Positions 28,206 through 38,430 of a stretch of DNA of 64,000 nt are shown piece by piece. Origin of the DNA: Oxalobacteraceae bacterium AB_14 (GTDB lineage: Bacteria; Pseudomonadota; Gammaproteobacteria; Burkholderiales; Burkholderiaceae_D); the NCBI GenBank assembly GCA_000381565.1, contig KB906724.1:1468166-1532165 (forward strand), given 5' to 3'. A program made the translations under genes and the position numbers. Under the pieces are notes generated by a model. It did not search any database and was not told the origin of the DNA. It saw only the letters and a program-made list of their open reading frames with translations. Numbering within the stretch: the stretch's first letter is position 1; every line of letters starts with the position of its first letter.

Positions 28206-30301
28206 AACTGATTGCAGCAACCGTGCTGGCGCTGGCCGGCGTCGCCGGCCCGGCCGCATCCGCCGACGATGCCGGCGTGCCCACTCCGGAGCAGGTGCGC
28301 GCCGGCTACCGCTCGTCGGAAGCGCAGCTGCTGGACCGTCACGGCCAGCCGGTGCAATCGCTGCGCATCGACATGAAGGTGCGCCGCCTGCCGTGGGTGG
28401 CGCTGGCCGATATCTCTCCCAGCCTGCCGGCGGCGGTGTTGCAAGCCGAAGACCAGCGCTTCTACCAGCATGGAGGCGTCGACTGGAACGCGGCCGCCAA
28501 GGCCGCCTGGGACAATCTGTTCCGCAGCCGTCCGCGCGGCGCCTCCACCATCACCATGCAGCTGGCCGCGCAGCTGGACCCGCATCTGCAGGCATCGGCC
28601 AAGGGCCGCAGCTGGGGCCAGAAGTGGGACCAGATCAAGGCCGCCCGCCAGCTCGACGCCACCTGGACCAAGCCGCAGATCATGGAAGCCTATCTGAACC
28701 TGGTGTCCTTCCGGGGCGAGCTGCAGGGCGTGGGCGCGGCGGCGCGCGGCTTGTTCGGCAAGGCGCCGTCGGGACTGAACCTGACCGAATCGATGATACT
28801 GGCCAGCCTGCTGCGCGGGCCCGGGGCGGCGCCCAAGGTGGTGTGGCAGCGCGCGTGCGCGCTGTCGCGCGAGCTCAAGGCGCCGGCCACCTGCAGCGAG
28901 ATCGAGCTGCGGACCTTGATCGCCATGGGCCGCCCGTTGCTGGCGGCCGAGCTGGCGCCGGCGCCGCAAGTGGCGCGGCAGCTGCTGACCAGCGGCGGCC
29001 AGGCGGTGCGCAGCACGCTCGATGGCGATTTGCAGCGATACGCGCAAACCGCCCTGCGCCAGCAGCTGATGACGCTGCGGGAGCGCAACGTCAACGACGG
29101 CGCGTTGGTGGTGCTCGATAACGCCAGCGGCGAGATCCTGGCCTACGTCGGCAATGCGGGCGGCGGCGAGGTCGATGGCGTGGCGGCGCTGCGCCAGGCC
29201 GGGTCCACGCTCAAGCCCTTCCTGTACCAGCTGGCGCTGGAGCGCAGGCTGATCACGGCGGCGTCGCTGATGGACGATACGGCGATCGACATCTCCACGC
29301 CGTCCGGCCTGTACATCCCGCAGAACTATGACAAGGACTTCAAAGGCAACGTCAGTGCGCGCACCAGCCTGGCCAGTTCGCTCAACGTGCCGGCGGTGCG
29401 CACCTTAGTGATGACCGGCATGGAGCGTTTCTACGAGCGCCTGCACGACGTCGGATTGAGCAGCCTGACCGAGTCGCCGGATTTCTATGGCTATTCGCTG
29501 GCGCTGGGTTCCGCCGAGGTGTCGCTGCTGGAGTTGAGCAACGCCTATCGCACCTTGGCCAACGGCGGCATGTACGGCGCGGCGACATTGGCGCCGCGCG
29601 CAGCTGCCGCGCCGGCGCCGCGCCGGGTGCTCGACGCCAGGGCCGCCTTCATCGTCGGCGACATCCTGTCCGACCGCGCCGCGCGCAGCCTGACCTTCGG
29701 CCTGAAGAACGAGCTAGCCACCACTTTCTGGAGCGCGGTCAAGACCGGCACCAGCAAGGACATGCGCGACAACTGGTGCGTGGGTTATTCGGACCAATAC
29801 ACGGTCGGCGTCTGGGTCGGCAATTTCGATGGCCAGCCGATGTGGGATGTTTCCGGCGTCAGCGGCGCGGCGCCGGTGTGGCGCGACGTGATGGACTACC
29901 TGCACCGGGGACGGGCCAGCCGCGCGCCGCAAGCGCCGGCCGGCCTGTTGCGCCAGCAGATCGTCTACCAGCCGGCGCTGGAACCGGCGCGCGGCGAGTG
30001 GTTCATCGCCGGCACCGAAACGCCGGTCATCGCGCTGGTGCAGGACAGGCAGCGTGCGCCCAAGATCCTGTATCCGGGCGAAGCGAGCATCATCGCCATC
30101 GACCCCGACATCCCGGACGCCGTGCAGCGCGTGTTCTTCCAGGCCCAGGCCGGGAAGGGCCTGCGCTGGCGCCTGGACGGCGCCGACCTGGGGCAGGCCA
30201 GCGCCGACTACGGCTGGCGCCCCAGCCCCGGCCCGCACCAGCTGGCCCTGATCGACGCCGACGCCCAGGTCGTCGCCAGTACCCGCTTCCACGTCCGCTA
30301 A
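28202..30301 (+). CDS. pbpC: Penicillin-binding protein 1C
   Basis: 699 residues. Bifunctional class A PBP that polymerises and cross-links peptidoglycan. N-terminal export signal; glycosyltransferase (GT51) domain with LQAEDQRFYQHGGVDW (catalytic Glu83) and RGASTITMQLA; transpeptidase with Ser335 in AGSTLKPF, the ASSLN motif, and KTGTS (Lys514); C-terminal ~90-residue domain typical of PBP1C. Translationally coupled to the alpha-2-macroglobulin gene through an ATGA overlap. An unusual palindrome starts right after its stop. Confidence 0.95.
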   Translation: MKLIAATVLALAGVAGPAASADDAGVPTPEQVRAGYRSSEAQLLDRHGQPVQSLRIDMKVRRLPWVALADISPSLPAAVLQAEDQRFYQHGGVDWNAAAKAAWDNLFRSRPRGASTITMQLAAQLDPHLQASAKGRSWGQKWDQIKAARQLDATWTKPQIMEAYLNLVSFRGELQGVGAAARGLFGKAPSGLNLTESMILASLLRGPGAAPKVVWQRACALSRELKAPATCSEIELRTLIAMGRPLLAAELAPAPQVARQLLTSGGQAVRSTLDGDLQRYAQTALRQQLMTLRERNVNDGALVVLDNASGEILAYVGNAGGGEVDGVAALRQAGSTLKPFLYQLALERRLITAASLMDDTAIDISTPSGLYIPQNYDKDFKGNVSARTSLASSLNVPAVRTLVMTGMERFYERLHDVGLSSLTESPDFYGYSLALGSAEVSLLELSNAYRTLANGGMYGAATLAPRAAAAPAPRRVLDARAAFIVGDILSDRAARSLTFGLKNELATTFWSAVKTGTSKDMRDNWCVGYSDQYTVGVWVGNFDGQPMWDVSGVSGAAPVWRDVMDYLHRGRASRAPQAPAGLLRQQIVYQPALEPARGEWFIAGTETPVIALVQDRQRAPKILYPGEASIIAIDPDIPDAVQRVFFQAQAGKGLRWRLDGADLGQASADYGWRPSPGPHQLALIDADAQVVASTRFHVR

Positions 30302-30324
30302 CCGTGGGGTCAACCGTGGGGTCA
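30301..30324. repeat. 12-bp tandem duplication at the edge of the palindrome
   Basis: ACCGTGGGGTCA is repeated twice in direct succession, starting at the last base of the pbpC stop codon; the second copy runs into the left arm of the 84-bp palindrome. It may be a duplication made when the palindromic element arrived. Confidence 0.7.
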
Positions 30325-30401
30325 AGTCTGACATTCGGACACAGCCTCTGCCGTAACGGCCGTTACGGCAGAGGCTGTGTCCGAATGTCAGACTTGACCC
30401 C
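30318..30401. repeat. 84-bp perfect palindrome without loop
   Basis: The left arm (30318-30359) begins GGGGTCAAGTCTGACATTCG and the right arm (30360-30401) is its exact reverse complement: 42 paired bases, no mismatch, no spacer. The outer GGGGTCA/TGACCCC ends resemble the REP-type elements mobilised by RAYT (Y1) transposases in proteobacteria. Perfect palindromes this long are normally unstable, which suggests a recent origin or a selected function. It lies between pbpC and the terminator of the convergent BI-1 gene. Confidence 0.9.
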
Positions 30402-30406
30402 CGCAT

Positions 30407-30433
30407 AAAAAAAGCCGGCGCTGGGCCGGCTTT
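30407..30433 (-). terminator. Intrinsic terminator of the BI-1 family gene
   Basis: Read on the minus strand: AAAGCCGGC, loop of five bases, GCCGGC and then a run of seven T. A clean 9-bp stem, 22 bases beyond the stop codon of the minus-strand gene and abutting the 84-bp palindrome. Confidence 0.85.
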
Positions 30434-30454
30434 CGAGGGTGTTGCGGGTGTCGC

Positions 30455-31138
30455 TTAGTCGCGGCTGCCGCCGAAGATGCCCAGCAGGCGCAGCAGGTTG
30501 ACGAAGACGTTGTACACGTCCAGGTAGATGCTCAGCGTGGCGCGGATGTAGTTGGTCTCGCCGCCGTTGATGATCTGCTGCACGTCGTACAGGATGTAGG
30601 CCGAGAAGATCACCACCGCGATCACCGAAATCACCAGCGACATGGCCGGGATGTGCAGGAAGATGTTGGCCAGGGACGCCAGCATCAGCACGACAACCCC
30701 GGCGAACAGCCACGTGCCCATGCCCGAGAAATCGCGCTTGGAGACGGTGGCCACCGTGGCCAGCACCGCAAACACGGTCGCCGTGCCGCCGAACGCCGTC
30801 ATGATCAGGAAGGCGCCGTTGGTGTAGGCGCGCAGCGTGAACGACAGGATCGGCGTCAGCATCAGGCCCATGAAGAACGTGAAGCCCAGCAGCAGGGCCA
30901 CGCCCACGCCGGTATCCTTGTTCTTTTCAATGCCCCAGATGAAGCCGAAGGCCACCGCCAGGAACAGCAGGCTCATCATTCCGCCGCCCAGCGGCAGCTG
31001 CAGGCCGACGCCCAGCACCGCGCCGAAGATCGTCGGCACCATCGACAGCGCCAGCAGCCAGTAGGTGTTGCGCAGCACGGCGTGCTGCACCGAACGGCGG
31101 CTTCCCGCCAGGTCGTAGGTGTTTTGCATGTTGTTCAT
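30455..31138 (-). CDS. Bax inhibitor-1/YccA family membrane protein
   Basis: 227 residues with about seven hydrophobic segments (for example YWLLALSMVPTIFGAVLGVG, MMSLLFLAVAFGFIWGI and LVISVIAVVIFSAYILYDVQ). The C-terminal SAYILYDVQQIINGGETNYI with its conserved acidic residues is the signature of the BI-1/TMBIM family, which forms pH-sensitive calcium-leak channels; in bacteria YccA also interacts with the FtsH protease, whose partners HflK and HflC are coded in this window. A perfect AGGAGG precedes the ATG. Confidence 0.92.
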   Translation of the reverse strand: MNNMQNTYDLAGSRRSVQHAVLRNTYWLLALSMVPTIFGAVLGVGLQLPLGGGMMSLLFLAVAFGFIWGIEKNKDTGVGVALLLGFTFFMGLMLTPILSFTLRAYTNGAFLIMTAFGGTATVFAVLATVATVSKRDFSGMGTWLFAGVVVLMLASLANIFLHIPAMSLVISVIAVVIFSAYILYDVQQIINGGETNYIRATLSIYLDVYNVFVNLLRLLGIFGGSRD

Positions 31139-31339
31139 AAGGAACCTCCTTCAGAGTGATTCGAATACCGCTTGCCAAAAGGATAGCACGCCGGGGTAAA
31201 GATGCGCAAAACAGGCCCCGAAACCCGCTTAAAGATGACTTAATCCAGGCATAGTCCCAATATTTGCCCGCCAATCCGGCAAATATGGCCGCTCTTGCAA
31301 GCTTATCTACGCCCGATTCTCGGTATATGGGGTGTTCTA

Positions 31340-31348
31340 TGGTAAAAT
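31340..31348 (+). promoter_or_regulatory. Candidate extended -10 promoter element for ndk
   Basis: TGGTAAAAT fits an extended -10 (TGn plus TAAAAT), about 60 bases before the ndk start, in an AT-rich stretch. No good -35 box lies at the right distance. Confidence 0.4.
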
Positions 31349-31408
31349 CAAAGGTTGATTGAGTTATCAATTTTGTTTTAAACCTTTCTTTTTATTGGAG
31401 TTTTTTAA

Positions 31409-31816
31409 ATGGCAATCGAACGCACCCTGTCGATCATCAAACCAGACGCAGTTGCAAAAAACGTCATCGGCCAAATCTACAGCCGTTTCGAAGGCGCTGG
31501 CCTGAAGATCGTTGCTGCGCAAATGAAACAACTGTCGCGTGAAGAAGCCGAAGGCTTCTACGCTGCGCACAAAGAGCGCGGCTTCTTCAAGGATCTGGTT
31601 GACTTCATGGTCTCCGGTCCTGTCATGATCCAGGCGCTGGAAGGCGAAAACGCAGTCCTGAAAAACCGCGAACTGATGGGCGCCACCGATCCTAAGAAGG
31701 CAGAAAAAGGCACCATCCGCGCCGACTTCGCCGATTCGATCGACGCTAACGCTGTGCACGGTTCCGACGCTGTCGAAGCCGCCCAAGTTGAAATCGCTTA
31801 CTTCTTCGGTAAGTAA
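31409..31816 (+). CDS. ndk: Nucleoside diphosphate kinase
   Basis: 135 residues. It transfers phosphate from ATP to nucleoside diphosphates through a phospho-histidine. The N-terminus ([18 protein letters not shown]) and active-site NAVHGSDA with His117 are intact. The protein ends at EIAYFFGK, about six to eight residues earlier than usual (~141-143), so the C-terminal tail that contacts neighbouring subunits is shortened. TTGGAG precedes the ATG at a suitable distance. It is followed by a hairpin and rlmN. Confidence 0.96.
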   Translation: MAIERTLSIIKPDAVAKNVIGQIYSRFEGAGLKIVAAQMKQLSREEAEGFYAAHKERGFFKDLVDFMVSGPVMIQALEGENAVLKNRELMGATDPKKAEKGTIRADFADSIDANAVHGSDAVEAAQVEIAYFFGK

Positions 31817-31828
31817 TTTTTAGTAGAT

Positions 31829-31856
31829 CCGTTTCCGCGCCGCGGTGCGGAAACGG
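31829..31856 (+). other. Hairpin between ndk and rlmN
   Basis: CCGTTTCCGC (31829-31838), an eight-base loop, GCGGAAACGG (31847-31856): a perfect 10-bp stem ending five bases before the rlmN ATG. The right arm holds the likely GGAAACGGAA ribosome-binding site, so folding could hide it. No T-run follows, so a simple terminator is unlikely. Confidence 0.5.
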
Positions 31857-31860
31857 AAAA

Positions 31861-33071
<1,211 letters not shown>

Positions 33072-33072
<1 letters not shown>

Positions 33073-33899
33073 TGACCTTCCTGGCGCAGCGTAGCCGGCT
33101 CAGTCTCGTCGCCTTGTGCGCGGCGGGGGCGTTGGCCGGCTGCGCCGGGCCTTCGCCGGGACCGGAGCGCGGCAAGAGCGGCCAGGCCGAGCTGACCACC
33201 GAGTCCGACCAGACCGCGGTCCAGCGCCGGGTGGAGATCCGCATGCAGCTGGCGGTCGGCTACTTCGAGCAGGCGCAGTACACCTTCGCGCTGGACGAGG
33301 TGAAGCTGGCGCTGGTCGCCGACCCGAACTACGCCGACGGCTACGGCATGCGCGGCCTGATTTACCAGGCGATGGGCGAGCAGGGCCTGGCCGAGGACAA
33401 CTTCGTCCGCGCCCGCAAGCTGGCGCCGGCCAATCCGGATTTGGCCAACAATTACGGCTCTTTCCTGTGCCAGGCCGGCCGCGTGGCCGAGGCGCTGCCG
33501 CTGTTCGATGCGGCCCTGGGCAACCGCGCCTACCGTTCGCCGGCCAACGCCGCGAACAACGCCGGTTCCTGCGCACTGAAGATCAAGGATTACGCCAGCG
33601 CGGAGCGTTATCTGCTGCAAGCCTTGCAGTTGACGCCCGACCTGCCGGCCACCAACGCCAATCTGGCGCGGGTTTATTTTGAAAAGCGCGATTATGTGCG
33701 CGCCAATTTCTTCATTACCCGTCTGAACAAGGTGGCAAAGATGGAGAGCCTGACGGCCGATGTGCTGTGGCTCGGGATTAAGGTGCAGCATAAAGTGGGC
33801 GACAAGGGTGCGGAAACCAGCTGGGCGACGCAGTTGCGCCGCCACCACCCCGGTTCGGCCGAGTATGCTGCTTATCAACGTGGGGCGTTTGATGAGTGA
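33072..33899 (+). CDS. pilW: Type IV pilus biogenesis/stability lipoprotein PilW (PilF)
   Basis: 275 residues. Lipoprotein signal with lipobox LAGC (Cys near residue 24), followed by TPR units (RVEIRMQLAVGYFEQAQYTF, NYADGYGMRGLIYQAMGEQG, NPDLANNYGSFLCQAGRVAE). In pseudomonads and neisserias this outer-membrane pilotin helps secretin PilQ assemble. Its place between rlmN and rodZ, in front of ispG and hisS, is the standard one in beta- and gammaproteobacteria. The start overlaps the rlmN stop. Confidence 0.9.
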
Positions 33900-33912
33900 G
33901 ACAGGGATACCA

Positions 33913-34899
33913 ATGAATTCAGAGTGGGCAGAACCGCCAAAGGACCAGGGCAGCAGCCTGGCCGCGCCCGGAGCACAACTGGCAGCCCAGCGTGAGGCGA
34001 TGGGGCTGACGGTCGAACAGATTGCCGATCAACTGAAACTGGCGCCGCGCCAGGTCAAGGCGCTGGAAGCGGGCGACTACGCCGCGCTGCCCAATATGGC
34101 CGTGGTGCGCGGCTTCGTGCGCGCCTACGCCAAGGTCGTGAAGCTGGACGCCACGCCGCTGGTGGCGATGATCGAAGTCATCTCGCCTACCAGCCATGAA
34201 GCGGCGCCGCCGCGCAAGGAAATCGCGGCCACCTTTACCGAGTCGCGCTTTCCGTCGATGACGGGCCGTTCGCCCGGTCCGGCCGCATGGCTGGTCGGCG
34301 TTGCAGTCGTGGTGGTGGTGGCCGCCGCCGGCGTCTACGCCTACCAGGCAGGGTTGATACCGGCCACGCTGTTCCAGCGTTCGGACAAGGATGCGGCGGC
34401 CAGCGCCGCCGTCGAGGCGCCCAAGCCGGCCGATGTGGCGGTTGCGCCGATCGAAACCGCGCTGCTCAAGCCGGGCCAGGAAACGGCGCCGTTGCAGTCG
34501 CCAAGCGTGCCGCTGATCTCGGTGCCGCCGCAAGGCGCGGCGACGGATGCGGCGCCAGCGCCGGCAACCACCGCGCCGGCCGCAGCAACGCCGGCGCCGG
34601 CTCCTGCGGCGCCGGCCGCGCAGGTGTCGCCGCCGCCGCCAGCCGCCGCGGCCACGGCCAACGGCAGCCAGCTGGTGCTGAAGGTAACGCAGGATTCGTG
34701 GGTGGAAATCCGCCGCCCAGGCACGACGCCGCTGATTTCGCGGCTGGTGAAAGCCGGCAGCACCGAGACCTTTGACATCAAGGATCCGGCGCTGCTGATC
34801 GTCGGCAAACCGAGCGGCGTGGAAGCCATGCTGGGCGGCGCGCCGCTGGCGTTGCCGCCGGTCGCGGGCGGTACGATTTCGCGCGTCAATATCAAATAA
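33913..34899 (+). CDS. rodZ: RodZ-like helix-turn-helix membrane protein
   Basis: 328 residues. Cytoplasmic Xre-type helix-turn-helix domain (~20-90: AAQREAMGLTVEQIADQL, APRQVKALEAGDY, VVRGFVRAYAK), one transmembrane helix (~123-146), an Ala/Pro-rich periplasmic linker, and a C-terminal DUF4115 domain (LVLKVTQDSWVEIRRPG). RodZ links MreB filaments to the cell-wall elongation machinery. ATG at 33913 is preceded by CAGGGAT; an ATG at 33892, overlapping the pilW stop, would add seven residues. Gene order with pilW and ispG supports the call. Confidence 0.9.
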   Translation: MNSEWAEPPKDQGSSLAAPGAQLAAQREAMGLTVEQIADQLKLAPRQVKALEAGDYAALPNMAVVRGFVRAYAKVVKLDATPLVAMIEVISPTSHEAAPPRKEIAATFTESRFPSMTGRSPGPAAWLVGVAVVVVVAAAGVYAYQAGLIPATLFQRSDKDAAASAAVEAPKPADVAVAPIETALLKPGQETAPLQSPSVPLISVPPQGAATDAAPAPATTAPAAATPAPAPAAPAAQVSPPPPAAAATANGSQLVLKVTQDSWVEIRRPGTTPLISRLVKAGSTETFDIKDPALLIVGKPSGVEAMLGGAPLALPPVAGGTISRVNIK

Positions 34900-34929
34900 G
34901 CCAAATAAGTTAAAAGTACGAGTGCAACC

Positions 34930-36201
34930 ATGTCTTCAACGCAAACAGCTATTCCTTCGGGACCATTGAATCGCCGCGCCAGCCGCAGCGTGCTGGTTTC
35001 GCACGGCCAGCGCAAGATCTGGGTGGGCGGCGACGCCCCCGTGGTGGTGCAGTCGATGACCAATACCGACACTGCCAACGTGATCGAAACCGCGATCCAG
35101 ATCAAGGAACTGGCGCGCGCCGGTTCGGAGCTGGTGCGCCTGACGGTGGACCGTCCTGAAGCTGCGGCCGCGGTGCCCTACATCCGCGAACAGCTCGACA
35201 AGATGGAGATCGACGTGCCGCTGGTCGGCGACTTCCACTACAACGGCCACACGCTGTTGAACGATTATCCGGACTGCGCCAAGGCGCTGTCAAAGTACCG
35301 CATCAATCCGGGCAATGTCGGCAAGGGCGCCAAGCGCGATACGCAGTTCGCGCAGATGATCGAAGTGGCCGCGCGCTACGGCAAGCCGGTGCGCATCGGC
35401 GTCAACTGGGGCAGCCTGGATCAGGCGCTGCTGGCCCGCATCATGGACGAAAACGCCGGCCGCGCCGAGCCGTGGTCGGCGCAGGCGGTGATGTACGAGG
35501 CGCTGATCACCTCGGCCATCGAGAACGCCGTGCGCGCCGAAGAGCTGGGCCTGGGCCGCGACAAGATCATCCTGTCGTGCAAGGTCTCCGGCGTGCAGGA
35601 TTTGATCGCCGTGTACCGCGAGCTGGCCAGGCGCTGCGACTATCCGCTGCACCTGGGCCTGACCGAGGCGGGCATGGGCAGCAAGGGCATCGTCGCCTCG
35701 ACGGCCGCGCTGTCGGTGCTGCTGCAAGAGGGCATCGGCGACACCATCCGCATCTCGCTGACGCCGGAACCGGGCGGCGACCGCACCAAGGAAGTGGTGG
35801 TCGGCCAGGAGATCCTGCAGACCATGGGCCTGCGCAAATTCACGCCGATGGTGATCGCCTGCCCGGGTTGCGGCCGCACCACCTCGACCACCTTCCAGGA
35901 ACTGGCCGACAACATCCAGACCTATCTGCGCGACCAGATGCCGGAGTGGAAAAAGACCTATCCGGGCGTGGAGGCGATGAACGTGGCCGTGATGGGCTGC
36001 ATCGTCAACGGCCCCGGCGAATCGAAGCACGCCAACATCGGCATCAGCCTGCCGGGCACCGGCGAATCGCCGGCCGCGCCGGTGTTCGTCGACGGCGCCA
36101 AGTTCGCCACCTTGCGCGGTGAGCGCATCGTTGAGGAATTCCAGGAAATCGTACTGAATTACGTGAAAAAGAACTACAGCCAAGCGGTCGTTCCCGCGTA
36201 G
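34930..36201 (+). CDS. ispG: (E)-4-hydroxy-3-methylbut-2-enyl-diphosphate synthase
   Basis: 423 residues. Iron-sulfur enzyme of the MEP isoprenoid pathway that converts the cyclic diphosphate MEcPP into HMBPP. Cluster cysteines lie in [10 protein letters not shown] and GCIVNGPGE; the TIM-barrel N-terminus with [14 protein letters not shown] is typical. The last residues, VVPA, and the TAG stop are read from an interspersed palindromic repeat that begins at 36187, so the original C-terminus was probably slightly different. Downstream of rodZ and upstream of hisS, as in many proteobacteria. Confidence 0.96.
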   Translation: MSSTQTAIPSGPLNRRASRSVLVSHGQRKIWVGGDAPVVVQSMTNTDTANVIETAIQIKELARAGSELVRLTVDRPEAAAAVPYIREQLDKMEIDVPLVGDFHYNGHTLLNDYPDCAKALSKYRINPGNVGKGAKRDTQFAQMIEVAARYGKPVRIGVNWGSLDQALLARIMDENAGRAEPWSAQAVMYEALITSAIENAVRAEELGLGRDKIILSCKVSGVQDLIAVYRELARRCDYPLHLGLTEAGMGSKGIVASTAALSVLLQEGIGDTIRISLTPEPGGDRTKEVVVGQEILQTMGLRKFTPMVIACPGCGRTTSTTFQELADNIQTYLRDQMPEWKKTYPGVEAMNVAVMGCIVNGPGESKHANIGISLPGTGESPAAPVFVDGAKFATLRGERIVEEFQEIVLNYVKKNYSQAVVPA

Positions 36202-36247
36202 GCGGGAACCCATGCTGAGTATGGATTCCCGCTTGCGCGGGAATGAC
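36187..36247. repeat. Interspersed palindromic repeat, copy 3 of 6 (overlaps the ispG stop)
   Basis: 61 bases, with short centre ATGCTGAGT. The left arm GTTCCC-N8-GGGAAC has exchanged both partners of an A-T pair relative to the consensus; the right arm keeps ATTCCC-N8-GGGAAT. The first 15 bases lie inside ispG and provide its stop codon. Confidence 0.85.
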
Positions 36248-36269
36248 GTGGTCAATGAAGAGAATAGAA

Positions 36270-37622
36270 ATGTCCGAAAACAAAAAAGCTGAAAAAATCG
36301 TGGCCGTCAAAGGCATGAACGACATCCTGCCGACCGATTCCCATCTGTGGCAGCTGTTCGAGAACACCGCGCAATCGGTGGTGCAAAGCTATGGCTTCCA
36401 GCAGATCCGCACGCCGATCGTGGAAAACACCGCGCTGTTCTCGCGCGCCATCGGCGCCGTGACCGACATCGTGGAAAAGGAAATGTACTCGTTCGAGGAT
36501 TCGATGAACGGCGACAAGCTGACCCTGCGCCCCGAGGGCACGGCCGGCGTGGTGCGCGCGGTGATCGAGCATAACCTGGTCTACGAGGGCCCCAAGCGCG
36601 TCTGGTACACCGGCCCGATGTTCCGCCACGAGCGTCCGCAGCGCGGCCGCTATCGCCAGTTCTACCAGTTCGGCTGCGAAGCGGTCGGCTTCAACGGCCC
36701 GGACATCGACGCCGAAATGATCATGCTGTGCCGCCGCCTGTGGGATGACCTGGGCCTGGAAAACATCCGCCTCGAACTGAACTCGATCGGCGACGCCGAA
36801 GAGCGCGCGCGCCACCGCCTCGACCTGATCGCCTACCTGGAAAAGCACGAGGACATCCTCGACGCCGAAGCCAAGCGCCGCCTGCACAGCAACCCGCTGC
36901 GCATCCTCGACACCAAGAACCCTGCGATGCAGGAGATGGTCAACGCCGCGCCGAAGCTGCTGGACTACCTGGGCGAGGAATCGCTGGCGCACTTCAACGG
37001 CGTGCGCAAGATCCTCGACCACAACAACATCCCGTACGTGATCAATCCGCGCCTGGTGCGCGGCCTCGATTACTACAACCGCACCGTGTTCGAATGGGTG
37101 ACGGACGCACTGGGCTCGCAGGGCACCGTGTGCGCCGGCGGCCGTTACGATCCGCTGATCGCCTCCTTCGGCGGCAAGCCGACGCCCGCCGTCGGTTTCG
37201 CGATGGGCATCGAGCGCCTGCTGGAGCTGATGAAGGAAGCCGGCGAGCCGGCCGCGCCGGACCAGTGCGACGTCTACCTGGTGCATCAGGGCGAGGCGGC
37301 GCAGCTGCAAGCCTTCGTGCTGGGCGAGCGCCTGCGCGACGCCGGCCTGGACGTGGTGATGCACGCCTCGACCGCCAACGGCCCTGGCAGCTTCAAGACC
37401 CAGATGAAAAAAGCCGATGGCAGCGGCGCCTCGTTCGCCGTCATCATCGGCGAGGACGAAGTGGCCAAGCACACCGCCAGCGTCAAGGCGATGCGCGCGG
37501 AAGAGGGCAGCGCGCAGCAATCGACGGTGCCGTTCGACGACGTCGTCGATTTCGTGGTCGACCAGATCACCGACAGCGGCGACCATCACCACCACGTGCA
37601 CGACGAGCATTGCAATCACTAA
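36270..37622 (+). CDS. hisS: Histidyl-tRNA synthetase
   Basis: 450 residues. Class II synthetase that charges tRNA-His. Present are KGMNDILP at the N-terminus, motif 2 ([20 protein letters not shown]), the histidine-A signature [13 protein letters not shown], and motif 3 ([14 protein letters not shown]), plus the anticodon-binding domain. Start at ATG 36270; further in-frame ATGs at 36255 and 36243 are less likely, the last being part of the upstream repeat. Odd feature: the C-terminus ends in a histidine-rich tail ([13 protein letters not shown]). Confidence 0.96.
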   Translation: MSENKKAEKIVAVKGMNDILPTDSHLWQLFENTAQSVVQSYGFQQIRTPIVENTALFSRAIGAVTDIVEKEMYSFEDSMNGDKLTLRPEGTAGVVRAVIEHNLVYEGPKRVWYTGPMFRHERPQRGRYRQFYQFGCEAVGFNGPDIDAEMIMLCRRLWDDLGLENIRLELNSIGDAEERARHRLDLIAYLEKHEDILDAEAKRRLHSNPLRILDTKNPAMQEMVNAAPKLLDYLGEESLAHFNGVRKILDHNNIPYVINPRLVRGLDYYNRTVFEWVTDALGSQGTVCAGGRYDPLIASFGGKPTPAVGFAMGIERLLELMKEAGEPAAPDQCDVYLVHQGEAAQLQAFVLGERLRDAGLDVVMHASTANGPGSFKTQMKKADGSGASFAVIIGEDEVAKHTASVKAMRAEEGSAQQSTVPFDDVVDFVVDQITDSGDHHHHVHDEHCNH

Positions 37623-37673
37623 GCCGTACTTTTTATAAACCGCATCTACTTAACCTCTAGCAGACGAACTGAC

Positions 37674-38327
37674 ATGGCATACGATCTCGAAGAACAAGAA
37701 CAAATTGCGACCCTCAAAGCATGGTGGGGAAAATACGGCAATCTGACCTCGTGGGTGCTGATCGCCGGCCTGGCCGCGTATTCGGGTTTCACCGGCTGGA
37801 GCTACTACCAGCGCAGCCAGGCGACGCAAGCCGCCGCGCTGTACGACGAAGTGCAGGCGGCCGTGGACGCGAAAGACAACGCCAAGGTGCTGCGCGCCGC
37901 CGGCGACATGGAAAGCAAATTCGGCAACACCGCCTACGCTTCGATGAGCGCACTGGTGGCGGCCAAGAGCAGCTTCGAAGCGAGCGACCTGAAATCGGCC
38001 AAGGCCCAGCTGCAATGGGTGGCTGAGCATGGCGCCGACGAGTTCAAGTCGGTGGCCAAGGTGCGCCTGGCCGGCCTGCTGCTGGACGAGAAAGCCTACG
38101 ACGAAGCGCTGAAGGTGCTGGCCGGTGAGGTGGCGCCGCAGTTCGCCGGCACCGTGGCCGACCGCAAGGGCGACATCCTGGCCGCGCAGAACAAGCTGGT
38201 GGAGGCCCGCGCCGCCTACCAGGCTGCGCTGGACGCGACCGACAAGAAGAACCCTGGCCGCCAGCTGATCCAGCTGAAGTTTGAAGCCATCGGCGGCACC
38301 GTGCCTGCCGCCAGGGACGCCGCATAA
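37674..38327 (+). CDS. YfgM-like membrane-anchored TPR protein
   Basis: 217 residues. Short cytoplasmic N-terminus (MAYDLEEQEQIATLKAWWGK), one membrane helix (~25-43), then periplasmic TPR-like helices. YfgM is an ancillary subunit of the SecYEG translocon working with the chaperone PpiD, and its gene sits between hisS and bamB here as in E. coli. The charged N-terminal motif QIATLKAWW is family-typical. Followed by a palindromic repeat. Confidence 0.9.
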   Translation: MAYDLEEQEQIATLKAWWGKYGNLTSWVLIAGLAAYSGFTGWSYYQRSQATQAAALYDEVQAAVDAKDNAKVLRAAGDMESKFGNTAYASMSALVAAKSSFEASDLKSAKAQLQWVAEHGADEFKSVAKVRLAGLLLDEKAYDEALKVLAGEVAPQFAGTVADRKGDILAAQNKLVEARAAYQAALDATDKKNPGRQLIQLKFEAIGGTVPAARDAA

Positions 38328-38334
38328 CCCAGCG

Positions 38335-38404
38335 TCATTCCCGCGCAGGCGGGTATCCATGCTGAATATGCTCAGCATGGATACCCGCTTTCGCGAGGGC
38401 GACG
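38335..38404. repeat. Interspersed palindromic repeat, copy 4 of 6 (longest perfect inner palindrome)
   Basis: Its inner part is a perfect inverted repeat: GCGGGTATCCATGCTGA, six-base loop, TCAGCATGGATACCCGC. Compared with the other copies an A has become T in the left arm and the matching T has become A in the right arm, so pairing is kept. It lies between yfgM and bamB, starting eight bases after the stop. Confidence 0.88.
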
Positions 38405-38430
38405 TACGTAACGATCAAGGTTGAAAATTT

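Noticed and set aside
26373..28259. 628-codon minus-strand frame
   Set aside because: Antisense to the alpha-2-macroglobulin gene, shadow composition, no start signal.
36243..36269. Upstream start for hisS
   Set aside because: The ATG at 36243 belongs to the palindromic repeat and the extra residues are not family-like; ATG at 36270 is better.
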